The notes under the pieces were generated by a model that was not told where the DNA came from, ran no database searches, and was given only the letters and a program-made list of their open reading frames with translations. This document shows, piece by piece, positions 1 to 8,240 of a stretch of DNA of 35,897 nucleotides (the first letter of the stretch is position 1; each line of letters starts with the position of its first letter). A program made the position numbers and the translations under genes. This DNA is from JACRIM01 sp038042195 (lineage in GTDB: Bacteria > Planctomycetota > Phycisphaerae > UBA1845 > UTPLA1), in NCBI GenBank assembly GCA_038042195.1, contig JBBTET010000049.1, positions 1 to 35,897 of the forward strand. The letters are read 5' to 3'.

Positions 1-2
1 CG

Positions 3-914
3 GCGGGGCTGTATCGGCGACTTGTGGAGGACACTGGGGCGGGCGAGTTGCAGTTGCACGCGATGATGGAGTTGGCGGCGATTGAATCGGCGGCGAAGCG
101 ACCGGAGACGGCTCTGGGGTTGCTGGAGAAGTTGCAGGCCGCGCTCAAGGGACGGGCGGGCGACTCCGTCAAAGGGCTTGCGGAACAGGCGGCGTATCGC
201 GTGGGGCTGGCGCAGTTTGAACTAGGTCGGTTCAGTGACGCGGCGGGCAGCCTGTCGACGTTTGTCACGACGTATCCATCGAGTGACTCATTGGCATCGG
301 CGTGTTTCTATGCGGCTGAGGCGTTGTTTCGTGTCAACAAGTTCGACCAAGCCGGGAAACATTTTGAGCAAGCGATAACGGCCGGTGATGCGAAACTGAC
401 CTGGCAAGGTCCGGCGTTGCTACGGTGGGGGGATTGCCTGGGTCGGCTGGAGCAGTGGACCAAGAGCGAGGACGTGTTGAATCGATACTTGAAGGAACAC
501 GGCGACTCGGAGACGTGGTATCAGGCGACGTTTGGCATTGGCTGGGCGCGGGAGAATCTGGGTCGGCATGAGGAGGCGGTCACGGCCTACCGCAGGGTCG
601 TGGAAAAGCACAAGGGGCCGACGGCGGCGCGGGCGCAGTTTCAGATTGGCGAGTGTCTGTTTGCGATGAAGAAGTATGAAGTGGCCGTGCGAGAGTTGAT
701 GAAAGTGGACATTCTCTACGACTATCCAGAGTGGAGCGCGGCGGCGATTTATGAGGCGGGGCGCTGTCTGGAAAAGCTGTCGAAGACGGCAGAAGCGCGG
801 AAACAGTTCGAGGCGGTCGTGGAGAAATACGGCGGTACGAACTGGGCCGGGCTTGCGACGAAGCGGCTGGGTGAGTTGTCGCGCGTGGCGATGCCGGGGC
901 ATTCGCAGAATTGA
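3..914 (+). CDS. TPR-repeat protein, 5'-truncated by the window edge
   Basis: The reading frame is open back to the first bases, so the true start lies upstream; a GTG at 24 is only the first possible start inside the window. The visible ~300 residues are helical tetratricopeptide-type repeats. They have the usual pattern of small residues plus aromatic/Leu positions, for example AYRVGLAQFELGRFSDAAG and ARAQFQIGECLFAMKKYEVA. TPR solenoids are protein-binding scaffolds. It ends 21 nt before an ExbB/TolQ-type gene and is probably the first visible gene of that operon. By analogy with CpoB/YbgF of Tol systems, or with TPR parts of envelope motors, it may be the periplasmic adaptor. No N-terminal signal can be judged because that end is missing. 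The family call (TPR) is firm; the specific role is inference from context. Confidence 0.8.
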   Translation, partial: AGLYRRLVEDTGAGELQLHAMMELAAIESAAKRPETALGLLEKLQAALKGRAGDSVKGLAEQAAYRVGLAQFELGRFSDAAGSLSTFVTTYPSSDSLASACFYAAEALFRVNKFDQAGKHFEQAITAGDAKLTWQGPALLRWGDCLGRLEQWTKSEDVLNRYLKEHGDSETWYQATFGIGWARENLGRHEEAVTAYRRVVEKHKGPTAARAQFQIGECLFAMKKYEVAVRELMKVDILYDYPEWSAAAIYEAGRCLEKLSKTAEARKQFEAVVEKYGGTNWAGLATKRLGELSRVAMPGHSQN

Positions 915-935
915 AACTCAATACGGAGACGAGCC

Positions 936-1709
936 ATGAATTCGATTTCATTATTGGCGATGGGGTTGATGCTGGGACAAGCGGCCCCGAAGCCGGCGAC
1001 GGACGAAGTCAATCTGAGGGTGCATTCGATCCTCGACTTTGTGACCAAGGGCGGCCCCACGATGCTGGCGATCGTGGCGTGTTCTCTGGTGGCATTGGCG
1101 GTGATCGTGGAACGGCTGGTCATGTTGCGCTGGCGAAACGTGATTTCACCGGGGCTCCTGGCGGGATTGAGTGCGGTCGCTGGTGATCGGGAGAAGGCGC
1201 TGGCGTTTTGCAAGCTTGATGGAAGCCCGGCGGCCAGCCTGCTATCGGCGGCGATTCGGCGACGGGGTGAGAGTCGCGACGCGATTGAGAAATCGGTCGA
1301 GGAGGCGGGTCGGCGCGAAACGGTTCGACTGCGCCATCGGATGCGCGTGCTCGGTGCGTTACCGCAGGTCTCCACGATGCTAGGACTCCTGGGGACGATC
1401 TTCGGGATGATCAAGACGTTTCAAGCCGTGGCGGCATCGGGGCAGGCGCTGGGCAAGACGGAGATGCTTGCGAAGGGAATCTTCGAGGCGTGGACGAATA
1501 CAGCGGCGGGATTGATCGTAGCGATACCGGTGTTGATTGCGTATCACGCGCTTCTCGGGCGGATTGACATGCTGGTGGTTGAGCTGGATCGCGTCGCAGT
1601 TGATTTTGTGGAGGAGGAGGATGGCCGGTCGAAGGCGGCTCGTAATCCAATCGTGGAGCCTCGCGCCAACGATGCGCCATTGGCACAAGGTCAACCGGCA
1701 TTGGCATAA
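936..1709 (+). CDS. MotA/TolQ/ExbB proton channel family protein
   Basis: This 257-residue inner-membrane protein belongs to the ExbB/TolQ/MotA family, whose members form the pentameric proton channel that powers envelope processes. Three hydrophobic segments are visible: about residues 39-64, 143-165 (LGLLGTIFGMIKTF, the family signature) and 188-208 (TAAGLIVAIPVLIAYH). A large cytoplasmic helical region lies between the first two, as expected. The N-terminal 20 residues form an additional short hydrophobic stretch (SLLAMGLMLGQAA) that could be a signal or an extra helix. The ATG at 936 follows a GGAG at 925-928. The gene sits 21 nt after the TPR gene and 10 nt before the ExbD/TolR-type partner, so it is clearly operonic. 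Whether it is TolQ-like or ExbB-like cannot be decided from sequence alone. Confidence 0.92.
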   Translation: MNSISLLAMGLMLGQAAPKPATDEVNLRVHSILDFVTKGGPTMLAIVACSLVALAVIVERLVMLRWRNVISPGLLAGLSAVAGDREKALAFCKLDGSPAASLLSAAIRRRGESRDAIEKSVEEAGRRETVRLRHRMRVLGALPQVSTMLGLLGTIFGMIKTFQAVAASGQALGKTEMLAKGIFEAWTNTAAGLIVAIPVLIAYHALLGRIDMLVVELDRVAVDFVEEEDGRSKAARNPIVEPRANDAPLAQGQPALA

Positions 1710-1719
1710 GGAGCCGACC

Positions 1720-2130
1720 ATGCTTATCAAAGACTCTGACGTTGAATCAAACGTCCACATCGACTTCGTTCCGATGGCGGATGTGTTATTTAATCTTCTG
1801 ATATTCTTTCTGATGGCGACGACGATTGCACAGGTCGAACGAGAGATGCACATTGCACTGCCGTCGGCGTCATCGTCGGAACCAATCAGCGCGGCGGTTC
1901 GAGAGATCACGCTCAACGTCGATCAAGCGGGGAAGTGTCATGTTGGCGGGCGTCAGGTTGAGTTGAAGGAAATCGAAGCGATGGTCAAAGAGGCCGTCGA
2001 GCGAAACAGCGAACAGAAGGTGACGGTTCGGGGTGATCGCAGCACGGCGTATGAGAATGTCGTGCGCGTGCTCGACGTTTGCAAGGCGGGCGGCGTGGCG
2101 GAGCCGTATCTTGACACGGTTGTCGACTAG
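1720..2130 (+). CDS. ExbD/TolR family biopolymer transport protein
   Basis: This 136-residue protein starts at the ATG at 1720. An AAGGAG overlapping the upstream stop codon (1708-1713) fixes this start; a longer in-frame opening upstream lies inside the channel gene and is rejected. One N-terminal transmembrane helix carries the family motif DFVPMADVLFNLLIFFLMAT, with Asp21 at the position of the conserved proton-relaying aspartate of TolR/ExbD. A periplasmic ExbD-type domain follows, ending with AYENVVRVLDVCKAGG, typical of the family C-terminus. It should sit inside the channel pentamer encoded upstream and transmit proton-motive force to a periplasmic partner. That partner is possibly the propeller protein encoded next, which begins 19 nt downstream. 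Confidence 0.93.
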   Translation: MLIKDSDVESNVHIDFVPMADVLFNLLIFFLMATTIAQVEREMHIALPSASSSEPISAAVREITLNVDQAGKCHVGGRQVELKEIEAMVKEAVERNSEQKVTVRGDRSTAYENVVRVLDVCKAGGVAEPYLDTVVD

Positions 2131-2149
2131 TCGGTGAGCGAGGCAGCTG

Positions 2150-5100
2150 GTGAAGCGATTACTTCTTATCGTGGTCGTAATCGCAGGCATTGCCGGTGTG
2201 GCGGGCTGGTGGATGCTTCGCCCGACTGGGATCACGTTTCTAACGGATGCGTCGACGATTCGTGAAACGGCGACGACGGCGGTGGTACGCGAGGTTCTGT
2301 GGCAGCCGCCGACCTTGCTACCTGAATCGATCAACTCTGAAGGGGATTCAATTGAACCTCGGATGAGTGCGGATGGTCGGACGATGTACTTCGTGCGCGG
2401 GCGGCCCGGTGGCGGTGCCGATGTTTATTCGTGCATGATGAGCGGCGGATCGTGGAGTGAGCCGACGTCGGTGGATGCGGTCAACAGTGAGTACGACGAA
2501 TTGGGACCGGAGATTTCGTCGGATGGCGGTCGGTTTTATTTTTACAGTGATCGGCCGGGGGGCATCGGGGGATACGACCTTTGGATGTCGAAGAAGTCAG
2601 AGGGCGAGTGGCAGCCACCGGAGAATCTGGGGAATGGGGTCAATTCGGCGTTCAACGAGTATGGACCGGCGTTTTCGCCTGATGGGAAGTTGCTTTGTTT
2701 CTCGTCGAATCGGCCACGTGGCGATGAGGCGCGACCGTCGGACGATGCGTGGCGGGCAACAGTGCGGGAGGACGTCTATCAGCATGACTACGATTTGTAT
2801 TCCGTCGTATTGAAGGACTCCGGCGCGACGCAAGCACAGCGGTTAGGGGCGGTCAACACAAGCGCGAATGAGGGATCGCCGACGTTTAGTTCGGTGGGGG
2901 ACTTTTTGTATTTCGCGTCAGACCGTAAGGGCGGGCAGGGGGGGTTTGATCTTTATCGATCTCGGATTGTGCGTGGGGCGTTGGAGGCCGCGACGAATCT
3001 GGGCAGTGCGGTGAATACCGCGGCGAACGAGTTGGACCCGTCGGCGGACCTGGGCGGGTTTGCGTTGCACTTTTCTTCGGATCGTGCGGCGGGGGATGCG
3101 GCGAAACGCGGGCAGTATCAAATCTACCGGACGAGTTCACGCGAGGTGTTTCACGACGTCGAATGGCGGAATGCCGCGGTGGATTGGGGCGGTTTGTGGC
3201 GGGAGATTGGGGCGAGGCTTGGTTGGATCGTGCTTGCCCTGTTGGTCTTTCTCTTATTACTGGCGTTGTTTCGTGATGCGCAGCGGCGAAAACTCAGCTT
3301 GTTGGCGAGGTGCCTGATCGCGTCGCTGCTGGTTCATGCCTTACTCATGATGATGTTTAACGTGATCGAAGTGAGCACGTCGGTGGCGTCGTATGTGCGC
3401 GGGCGCGGCGGGCCGGTGCGAGTGTCGACGCTGGCCGGCGGAAAGGGGGTGTCGCTGGCGGGGCAGATGCGCGGGCAGATCACGGAGTCGGTGACGATTG
3501 CGGTCCCGACGATGACCGTGCACAGAGTGGAACCAAGGTTGCGCCCCGCTGTGGAATCGACGCCGGTGTCATTGAGGTCCGAGGCCACGCCCCATCAGGT
3601 GTTTGGTCCGATGGTAACGAGATCGCCGTTGAATGAGTCGGTACCGCGTGTCGCGCTCGCGGCACCATCGGGGATTTTGGCATCCTTGCCGTTGGCGACG
3701 CCGGCGATGATTCAGCTGCCGGGCGATGTTCAGCGGAGGAGTGAATCGGAGACTGGTGTCGCGGCGATCGTCGCACCGACGATTGCTGATTCGCCGCGAG
3801 TGAACACGACATTTGAGATTCATACTGATAGTGGAATGACCGCCTCCGCGATCATTCGGCCAGGCACCGCGAATGGGGGGCACGAGATTCACGGTGGGAG
3901 CTTGGTGGTCGCCGGTGCAATACATGAATCGAGTGTGCCGTCGGGCGTTGAGATTCTCGGGCGATCTGGATTAGTGCAGGCAACCTTTACTGATGCGCCT
4001 GTTGACATTGGTCTGCCCGGCGACAAAGCGGGCATTCGTCAGTCAGGTGGCGAGGCGGAACCCAGCGCGGCCCTGCCGAGCATTGGATCGACGACGCCGG
4101 CCCCGATTGGTTCGACGGTGGTTGGATGGACGGCTGGGACTAGCTCGGACTGTCTCAGACCGGAATCGAGAGTCGTGGCTGGTTCGACGGGAAGCTTGGT
4201 CGGTCGCGCGGTTGCTGGCGCTGCGGAAACGACGATAGTAACATCCGGCACACCGATGATGCAGGGGGTGACACTACCAGATGTGCCGGTCGAGGAAGCA
4301 CTACGTTTGCCGACGGAGCGGGCGGGACCGGGAGTTGCGACAACGGAGGTTGATGCTTTCACGGCGGTTTCCTCGGCGGTGCCGGGCATGCCGGTTCGTA
4401 CGTCCGTGTCGTCAATGGTCGGCGCGACCGACATGGCGTCGTCAAGTGGTTCGGTGATGGTGCAACCTGAGTCGAGCGGTGGGACACAAGGATCGTTCGT
4501 TACACCCGTTACGACAGCGGGATTAACCGCAACGTCGTCACTTGCGACGCCCGCACCGGTCGTGAGCATGTTATCGCAACTTGCAACAATAACTGAGCCG
4601 ACGATGGCGTTGCCGATTGAGATTGCGATGCCGCCCGCGCTTGTAACGTCAACGATTGAATCGAGTGTTTCCGATGTGTTTGGACGGATTGAAGGGCGTG
4701 TGACGGACGCCGATTCCGGAGAGGCGCTCGCCGGCGCGAGAATTCGGATCGACGTGGCGGGTCGCACTCCGTTGGAAGTCGCCGGTAATTCATCGGGACG
4801 GTTCGGATTGGACGTGCCATCGCTGCCCGAGAACTTCGCAGTGTCGGCGTCGATGGACGGGTACTTGCCACGCTCGCGGAATGTGGAGGCGAAGACTGTT
4901 CGTGGTCAAACGCGCAGGGTCCACTTCCGGTTGCAACGTGAGTCGGCGAAGGCCGTGGCGTTGGAGGATTCGCCCGAGGTGCATCATCTGGGCAACGATG
5001 CGTTTGAGGGGGCGATTAATAGCCAATTCCAACGCGACAGCGAAGGAACTGTGTTCTCGTCACGGTTTGAGCTGACCGCCGATCAACTTTCGGAGTCGAT

Positions 5101-5359
5101 CGTGTCTGCGGAGTTGGAGTTGCTGGCGAAGGGGGTGCAGTGTCCTCACAAGATTCGGGTGAATGGGACGTTGCTGGAGGCACGGCTGAATCAGTCACCG
5201 CCAGATGGGAGTTTTGGGGTGTTTATCGTGCCTGTCGTCACAGACCTGCTTCGAGCCGGGGAAAACGTGCTTGAGATTCGCGCGGTGTCTTGTCGGGGGG
5301 ATTTAGATGATTTCGAGTTTGTGAACATCCAGTTGAAGTTGTTCGCGAATCCGCATTAA
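2150..5359 (+). CDS. PD40 beta-propeller / carboxypeptidase-regulatory-like envelope protein
   Basis: The 1069-residue product has a GTG start at 2150 preceded by GAGG at 2140-2143. Domains in order: an N-terminal membrane anchor or signal (residues 2-24). Five WD40-like/PD40 blades follow, at about 67, 116, 169, 240 and 293, with SPDGK, FYSDRPGGIGGYDLW and FASDRKGGQGGFDLY signatures. Two hydrophobic helices lie at about 352-374 and 382-408. A long Ser/Thr/Val/Pro-rich low-complexity region covers about 410-840. A carboxypeptidase-regulatory-like domain (GRIEGRVTDADSGEALAGAR) covers about 842-926, then a C-terminal beta-rich segment. This topology would put both the propeller and the regulatory-like domain in the periplasm. 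PD40 blades are shared with TolB and with the PorE protein of type IX secretion. No OmpA-type peptidoglycan domain is visible. It is the last gene of the ExbBD-type operon and probably its periplasmic effector or anchor (inference). Confidence 0.82.
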   Translation: MKRLLLIVVVIAGIAGVAGWWMLRPTGITFLTDASTIRETATTAVVREVLWQPPTLLPESINSEGDSIEPRMSADGRTMYFVRGRPGGGADVYSCMMSGGSWSEPTSVDAVNSEYDELGPEISSDGGRFYFYSDRPGGIGGYDLWMSKKSEGEWQPPENLGNGVNSAFNEYGPAFSPDGKLLCFSSNRPRGDEARPSDDAWRATVREDVYQHDYDLYSVVLKDSGATQAQRLGAVNTSANEGSPTFSSVGDFLYFASDRKGGQGGFDLYRSRIVRGALEAATNLGSAVNTAANELDPSADLGGFALHFSSDRAAGDAAKRGQYQIYRTSSREVFHDVEWRNAAVDWGGLWREIGARLGWIVLALLVFLLLLALFRDAQRRKLSLLARCLIASLLVHALLMMMFNVIEVSTSVASYVRGRGGPVRVSTLAGGKGVSLAGQMRGQITESVTIAVPTMTVHRVEPRLRPAVESTPVSLRSEATPHQVFGPMVTRSPLNESVPRVALAAPSGILASLPLATPAMIQLPGDVQRRSESETGVAAIVAPTIADSPRVNTTFEIHTDSGMTASAIIRPGTANGGHEIHGGSLVVAGAIHESSVPSGVEILGRSGLVQATFTDAPVDIGLPGDKAGIRQSGGEAEPSAALPSIGSTTPAPIGSTVVGWTAGTSSDCLRPESRVVAGSTGSLVGRAVAGAAETTIVTSGTPMMQGVTLPDVPVEEALRLPTERAGPGVATTEVDAFTAVSSAVPGMPVRTSVSSMVGATDMASSSGSVMVQPESSGGTQGSFVTPVTTAGLTATSSLATPAPVVSMLSQLATITEPTMALPIEIAMPPALVTSTIESSVSDVFGRIEGRVTDADSGEALAGARIRIDVAGRTPLEVAGNSSGRFGLDVPSLPENFAVSASMDGYLPRSRNVEAKTVRGQTRRVHFRLQRESAKAVALEDSPEVHHLGNDAFEGAINSQFQRDSEGTVFSSRFELTADQLSESIVSAELELLAKGVQCPHKIRVNGTLLEARLNQSPPDGSFGVFIVPVVTDLLRAGENVLEIRAVSCRGDLDDFEFVNIQLKLFANPH

Positions 5360-5459
5360 GGGAGGATTGCTGTAAACCTCCGGCTCAATCGTCATGTCTG
5401 GTAACGAATTGACGTCGTTTAAGAGTGATCCCGGGGCAATCACGTCTTCACAAAACGCC

Positions 5460-5488
5460 TTGAATTGCAGGCGGTAAACCGTTACACT
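5460..5488 (+). promoter_or_regulatory. candidate sigma70-type promoter for the PEP-CTERM gene
   Basis: TTGAAT (5460-5465) and TACACT (5483-5488) are separated by 17 nt, about 120 nt upstream of the ATG at 5607. This is the best match in the 247-nt gap after the propeller gene. It was recognised by eye only. Confidence 0.4.
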
Positions 5489-5606
5489 GGTTTGTTGGTG
5501 TTCTATCTTGGCCGGGAGTCACGCCAAATGGGGTGATTTCTGACCGCAAACACGCGAGCGGGGGACACCTTCACTACATTGAACCGTATATCTATAGGAG
5601 AATAAG

Positions 5607-6548
5607 ATGACAATCTTCAACATCCGTATCGTTCGATTATTGGTTCTCGTGCTTGGTATTGCCTTAATGACGTTAGTCGCACCGGTTTCCGCCGGCCTCT
5701 TGGTCTCCAGTGATGTCTTTAACGTCGTCGGTGAATACCATCCGACGACAGGGGCGTATCTCGGTCCCCTTACCCCCTCGGTCAATGGGGTGGGTCAGCT
5801 TGGAGTCAAACTCAACGCCGCCGGTGATCGGATGCTGGTCGGCCACTTCAACGGGGGCGTCGACGAGTTCGACGCGAACACCGGTGCCTTTATCAAAACC
5901 TACAACCCCGGTTCTAGCGTCGGGACGCAGTGGGCGGGTCTCTATGCACCCACCGGTGGTGTCTACCTCTCGAGTTGGGCCACCAACGACGTCCGCGAGT
6001 ATGACGCCGTAACGGGCGCATTCATTCGCGTCGTCACGGCGATTACGTCGCCCTCTGACATGCGCATCGGCCCCAATGGAAACTTGTACATTGGTTCCTA
6101 CGGTGGCGGATTTGTGATGGAAGTCGACGCCACCAGCGGCGCGTTGATTAATCAATGGTCACAGCCGGGGGGAGGGCAGTCGCGAACGAACGACATTGAT
6201 TTCCTTCCCAGCGGCGAGATATTGGTCACCGCCATGGGAACAAACAAGGTCTTTCGGTACGACACCTCGTACAACCTGCTCGGTTTCTTCGCGGGGACCG
6301 GCTGGGGCAACACGCATGGTATCGAGGTCAGCCCGATCGACGGCAACATTTATGTCGTCGACGGCATTTCGTCGCAGGTCCACGCCTTCGATCCGGTGAC
6401 CTTCACCGAGATCGACTCGGCGTTTCTCAACCCCGGCCCGGGGGGCAAGATCGTGGACCTTGCGTTTCGTGTTCCAGAGCCGGCGACGCTCGGTCTGCTT
6501 CTGTCGGGAATGATGTTGATCCGCCGCAGGTCGAGCCGTAAGGCGTGA
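5607..6548 (+). CDS. PEP-CTERM sorting domain protein with NHL/propeller-like repeats
   Basis: The 313-residue secreted protein has an ATG preceded by AGGAG. The first ~31 residues form a signal peptide (basic NIRIVR, then LLVLVLGIALMTLVAPVSA). The middle holds repeated units of about 45 residues of the type 'VDATSGALINQW', 'YDAVTGAFIRVV', 'RIGPNGNLYIGSYGGG', consistent with a six-bladed NHL/SMP-30-like propeller. The C-terminus is a PEP-CTERM signal: VPEPATLGLL, a hydrophobic run, then the basic cluster RRRSSRK. Such tails are recognised and cleaved by exosortase, usually in bacteria that make exopolysaccharide; no exosortase gene is in this window. The gene stands alone between the Tol-like operon and the dehydratase cluster. 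Codon use favours C-ending codons more than the preceding operon does. Confidence 0.88.
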   Translation: MTIFNIRIVRLLVLVLGIALMTLVAPVSAGLLVSSDVFNVVGEYHPTTGAYLGPLTPSVNGVGQLGVKLNAAGDRMLVGHFNGGVDEFDANTGAFIKTYNPGSSVGTQWAGLYAPTGGVYLSSWATNDVREYDAVTGAFIRVVTAITSPSDMRIGPNGNLYIGSYGGGFVMEVDATSGALINQWSQPGGGQSRTNDIDFLPSGEILVTAMGTNKVFRYDTSYNLLGFFAGTGWGNTHGIEVSPIDGNIYVVDGISSQVHAFDPVTFTEIDSAFLNPGPGGKIVDLAFRVPEPATLGLLLSGMMLIRRRSSRKA

Positions 6549-6598
6549 GCTTTGATTTGGCGAATCAGGATGGGCCGCTTGGCCTCATTCGTAACTTG

Positions 6599-6626
6599 TT
6601 GTCCACGCATGATTTAGTCGTACGAT
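6599..6626 (+). promoter_or_regulatory. weak candidate promoter for the acyl-chain cluster
   Basis: TTGTCC (6599-6604), a 16-nt spacer and TACGAT (6621-6626) lie about 160 nt before the first dehydratase ATG. It is the best candidate in the 237-nt gap 6549-6785, with no strong support beyond the motif. Confidence 0.3.
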
Positions 6627-6785
6627 TGCTATCGAATTCACAAGGACTCCTTAGTTTCCACCTTGCAATCCCCGCTCGCTGCCGCTAAAAACTCCAACCG
6701 GATTGGCTTGGGCCATTGGACTGCCCGACATCCAACCCTCGCGTCCAATTGGACTTAGTAACGAGCCAGCGGAGCATGGGCGTAG

Positions 6786-7295
6786 ATGAAGTTTATCCTG
6801 ATCGACCGGATTACCAGCATCGAGCCGCCGAGCCGGATCACGGCTTCCAAGTGTCTTTCGCTGGCAGAGGAGTACCTCGCGGACCATTTTCCGACCTTTC
6901 CGGTGATGCCGGGGGTGCTGATGATCGAGGCGATGGTTCAGACGGCGGGCTGGCTGGTGCGGGTGACGCAGGACTTCAGCCGCAGCATGATCGTGCTGGA
7001 AGAGGCGAAGAATATCACTTATAAGAGCTTCGTCACTCCTGGCGGCACCATGGAGGTGATGGCCGAGGCCGTGGAGATCGGCGAGGCGTCGAGCGACTTC
7101 AAGGTGTCGGGACGCCGCGGGGCGGACGAGATAGTTAAGGCGCGACTGAAGTTGCGCCATTACAACCTTGCGGATCGAGATCCGCAGTGGGCGGACACGG
7201 ATGATCGTCTGATCTCAGACGCCCGAAAAAGATTTGACCTGCTAGGCGGTCCGGCCGCGATGAAATCGGCCGGCGTCTTGGCGCAAGTGCGATAA
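6786..7295 (+). CDS. fabZ: FabZ-like 3-hydroxyacyl-ACP dehydratase (hotdog fold), copy 1
   Basis: This 169-residue hotdog-fold protein carries the FabA/FabZ active-site block DHFPTFPVMPGVLMIEAM. His34 and Glu48 are at the catalytic positions, 14 residues apart. It would dehydrate 3-hydroxyacyl-ACP to trans-2-enoyl-ACP in the cytoplasm. The ATG at 6786 has a GGAG about 10 nt upstream. Typical FabZ is 140-150 residues; here the extra length is a C-terminal tail (about 140-169) with no recognised motif. It heads a five-gene run (dehydratase, ACP, dehydratase, degenerate ketosynthase, ketosynthase) all on the + strand, and is separated from the ACP by 27 nt. The paralogue two genes downstream has the same His34/Glu48 spacing, so the two may form a hetero-oligomer (inference). 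Confidence 0.88.
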   Translation: MKFILIDRITSIEPPSRITASKCLSLAEEYLADHFPTFPVMPGVLMIEAMVQTAGWLVRVTQDFSRSMIVLEEAKNITYKSFVTPGGTMEVMAEAVEIGEASSDFKVSGRRGADEIVKARLKLRHYNLADRDPQWADTDDRLISDARKRFDLLGGPAAMKSAGVLAQVR

Positions 7296-7322
7296 TTTGA
7301 TCCGCACGGAGGATGTTTTGAC

Positions 7323-7709
7323 ATGGCGATGAGTCGAGAAGCAGTGTTCGAGAAGGTCAAGGACGTGTTGGTGGATGCCCTTGGCGTTGACGACGATGAA
7401 ATCAAGAATGAGGCGACGTTGACGGGGGATCTCGGCGCGGAATCGATTGACTTTCTTGACATCGTGTTTCGGCTGGAGAAAACCTTCTCCATCAAGATTC
7501 CACGCGGGGAGTTGTTCCCCGATGACATTCTGAACAATGCGGAGTATGTCGAGGGCGGCAAGATGACGGCGAAGGGCCTGTCCACGCTCAAGGCGGCCAT
7601 GCCGCACGCCGACTTCGCGGATTTCGAGAAAGACCCCGACGTGTCGAAGATGCCGAATCTGTTCACGGTGAAGACCATCGTGAACTACGTCTCCACAAAG
7701 ATGGCCTAA
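7323..7709 (+). CDS. elongated acyl carrier protein
   Basis: This 128-residue ACP has a strong GGAGG (7308-7312) before the ATG at 7323. Helix 1 is about residues 5-18. The phosphopantetheine attachment motif reads GAESIDFLDIVFRLEKTF, with Ser41 as the predicted modified residue (consensus DSL). After the IPRGELFPDD stretch, a canonical ACP of about 78 residues would pass straight to its last helix. Here about 45 extra residues intervene (roughly 68-112), rich in charged and aromatic residues, before the final helix TVKTIVNYVSTKM. It lies between two dehydratase genes, 4 nt from the downstream one. This placement makes it the likely dedicated carrier for the cluster rather than the housekeeping AcpP. 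The function of the insertion is unknown. Confidence 0.85.
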   Translation: MAMSREAVFEKVKDVLVDALGVDDDEIKNEATLTGDLGAESIDFLDIVFRLEKTFSIKIPRGELFPDDILNNAEYVEGGKMTAKGLSTLKAAMPHADFADFEKDPDVSKMPNLFTVKTIVNYVSTKMA

Positions 7710-7713
7710 GACT

Positions 7714-8193
7714 TTGCGCTGGATTTGGATCGATAAGTTTGTGGCATTCGAATCCGGCGTGCATGCGGCGGCGATCAAGAACGTCAGCCTCGCCGAAGAG
7801 CACCTTCACGACCACTTTCCCGCGTACCAGGTCATGCCGGCGAGTCTGATTGTCGAGGGCATGGCCCAGACGGCGGGCATTCTGGTCGGCGAGGCTCGTG
7901 GCTTCAAGGAAAAAGTGATCCTAGCGAAGGTGAAGCGTGCCCAACTAGAGCGCGAAGTTCGCCCCGGTGAGCAGCTACGCTATGAGGCGACGATTGAGCA
8001 AGTGTCAGCTGAGGCGGCCAGCACGACGGGTCGCGTCCTTTGCGATGGGCAGCAGATCGGGGAGATCGACATCGTCTTCTCGCATATCGACAACAACCTC
8101 AGCGGGTTGACGTTTCCGAAGGAGAACTTTGTCTTCACGGAGGACTTCAAGTCGCTTTTGCGAACCTACAATGTGTCCGGCAAGGGCGCGTAG
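7714..8193 (+). CDS. FabZ-like hotdog dehydratase, copy 2 (TTG start)
   Basis: This 159-residue hotdog-fold protein is paralogous to the dehydratase at 6786. The block DHFPAYQVMPASLIVEGMAQ contains His34 and Glu48 at exactly the same positions. The PG that normally follows VM is replaced by PAS, so the substrate pocket may differ. The start is taken as TTG at 7714, only 4 nt after the ACP stop. Residue-by-residue alignment with copy 1 begins exactly there (LRWIWIDKF against MKFILIDRI), and no ATG or GTG fits. There is no clear ribosome-binding site, so translation is probably coupled to the ACP. It may be the second, differently specific or structural dehydratase subunit of the pathway. Catalytic competence is likely but not shown. 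Confidence 0.85.
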   Translation: MRWIWIDKFVAFESGVHAAAIKNVSLAEEHLHDHFPAYQVMPASLIVEGMAQTAGILVGEARGFKEKVILAKVKRAQLEREVRPGEQLRYEATIEQVSAEAASTTGRVLCDGQQIGEIDIVFSHIDNNLSGLTFPKENFVFTEDFKSLLRTYNVSGKGA

Positions 8194-8240
8194 GGCGAGC
8201 GCCGGGCCGTCTGGGTTAATGGGTCGTTTGGGATCATGGC

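Noticed and set aside
5361..5381. GGAGG/CCTCC inverted repeat just after the propeller gene as terminator.
   Set aside because: Only five pairs, an 11-nt loop and no T tract.
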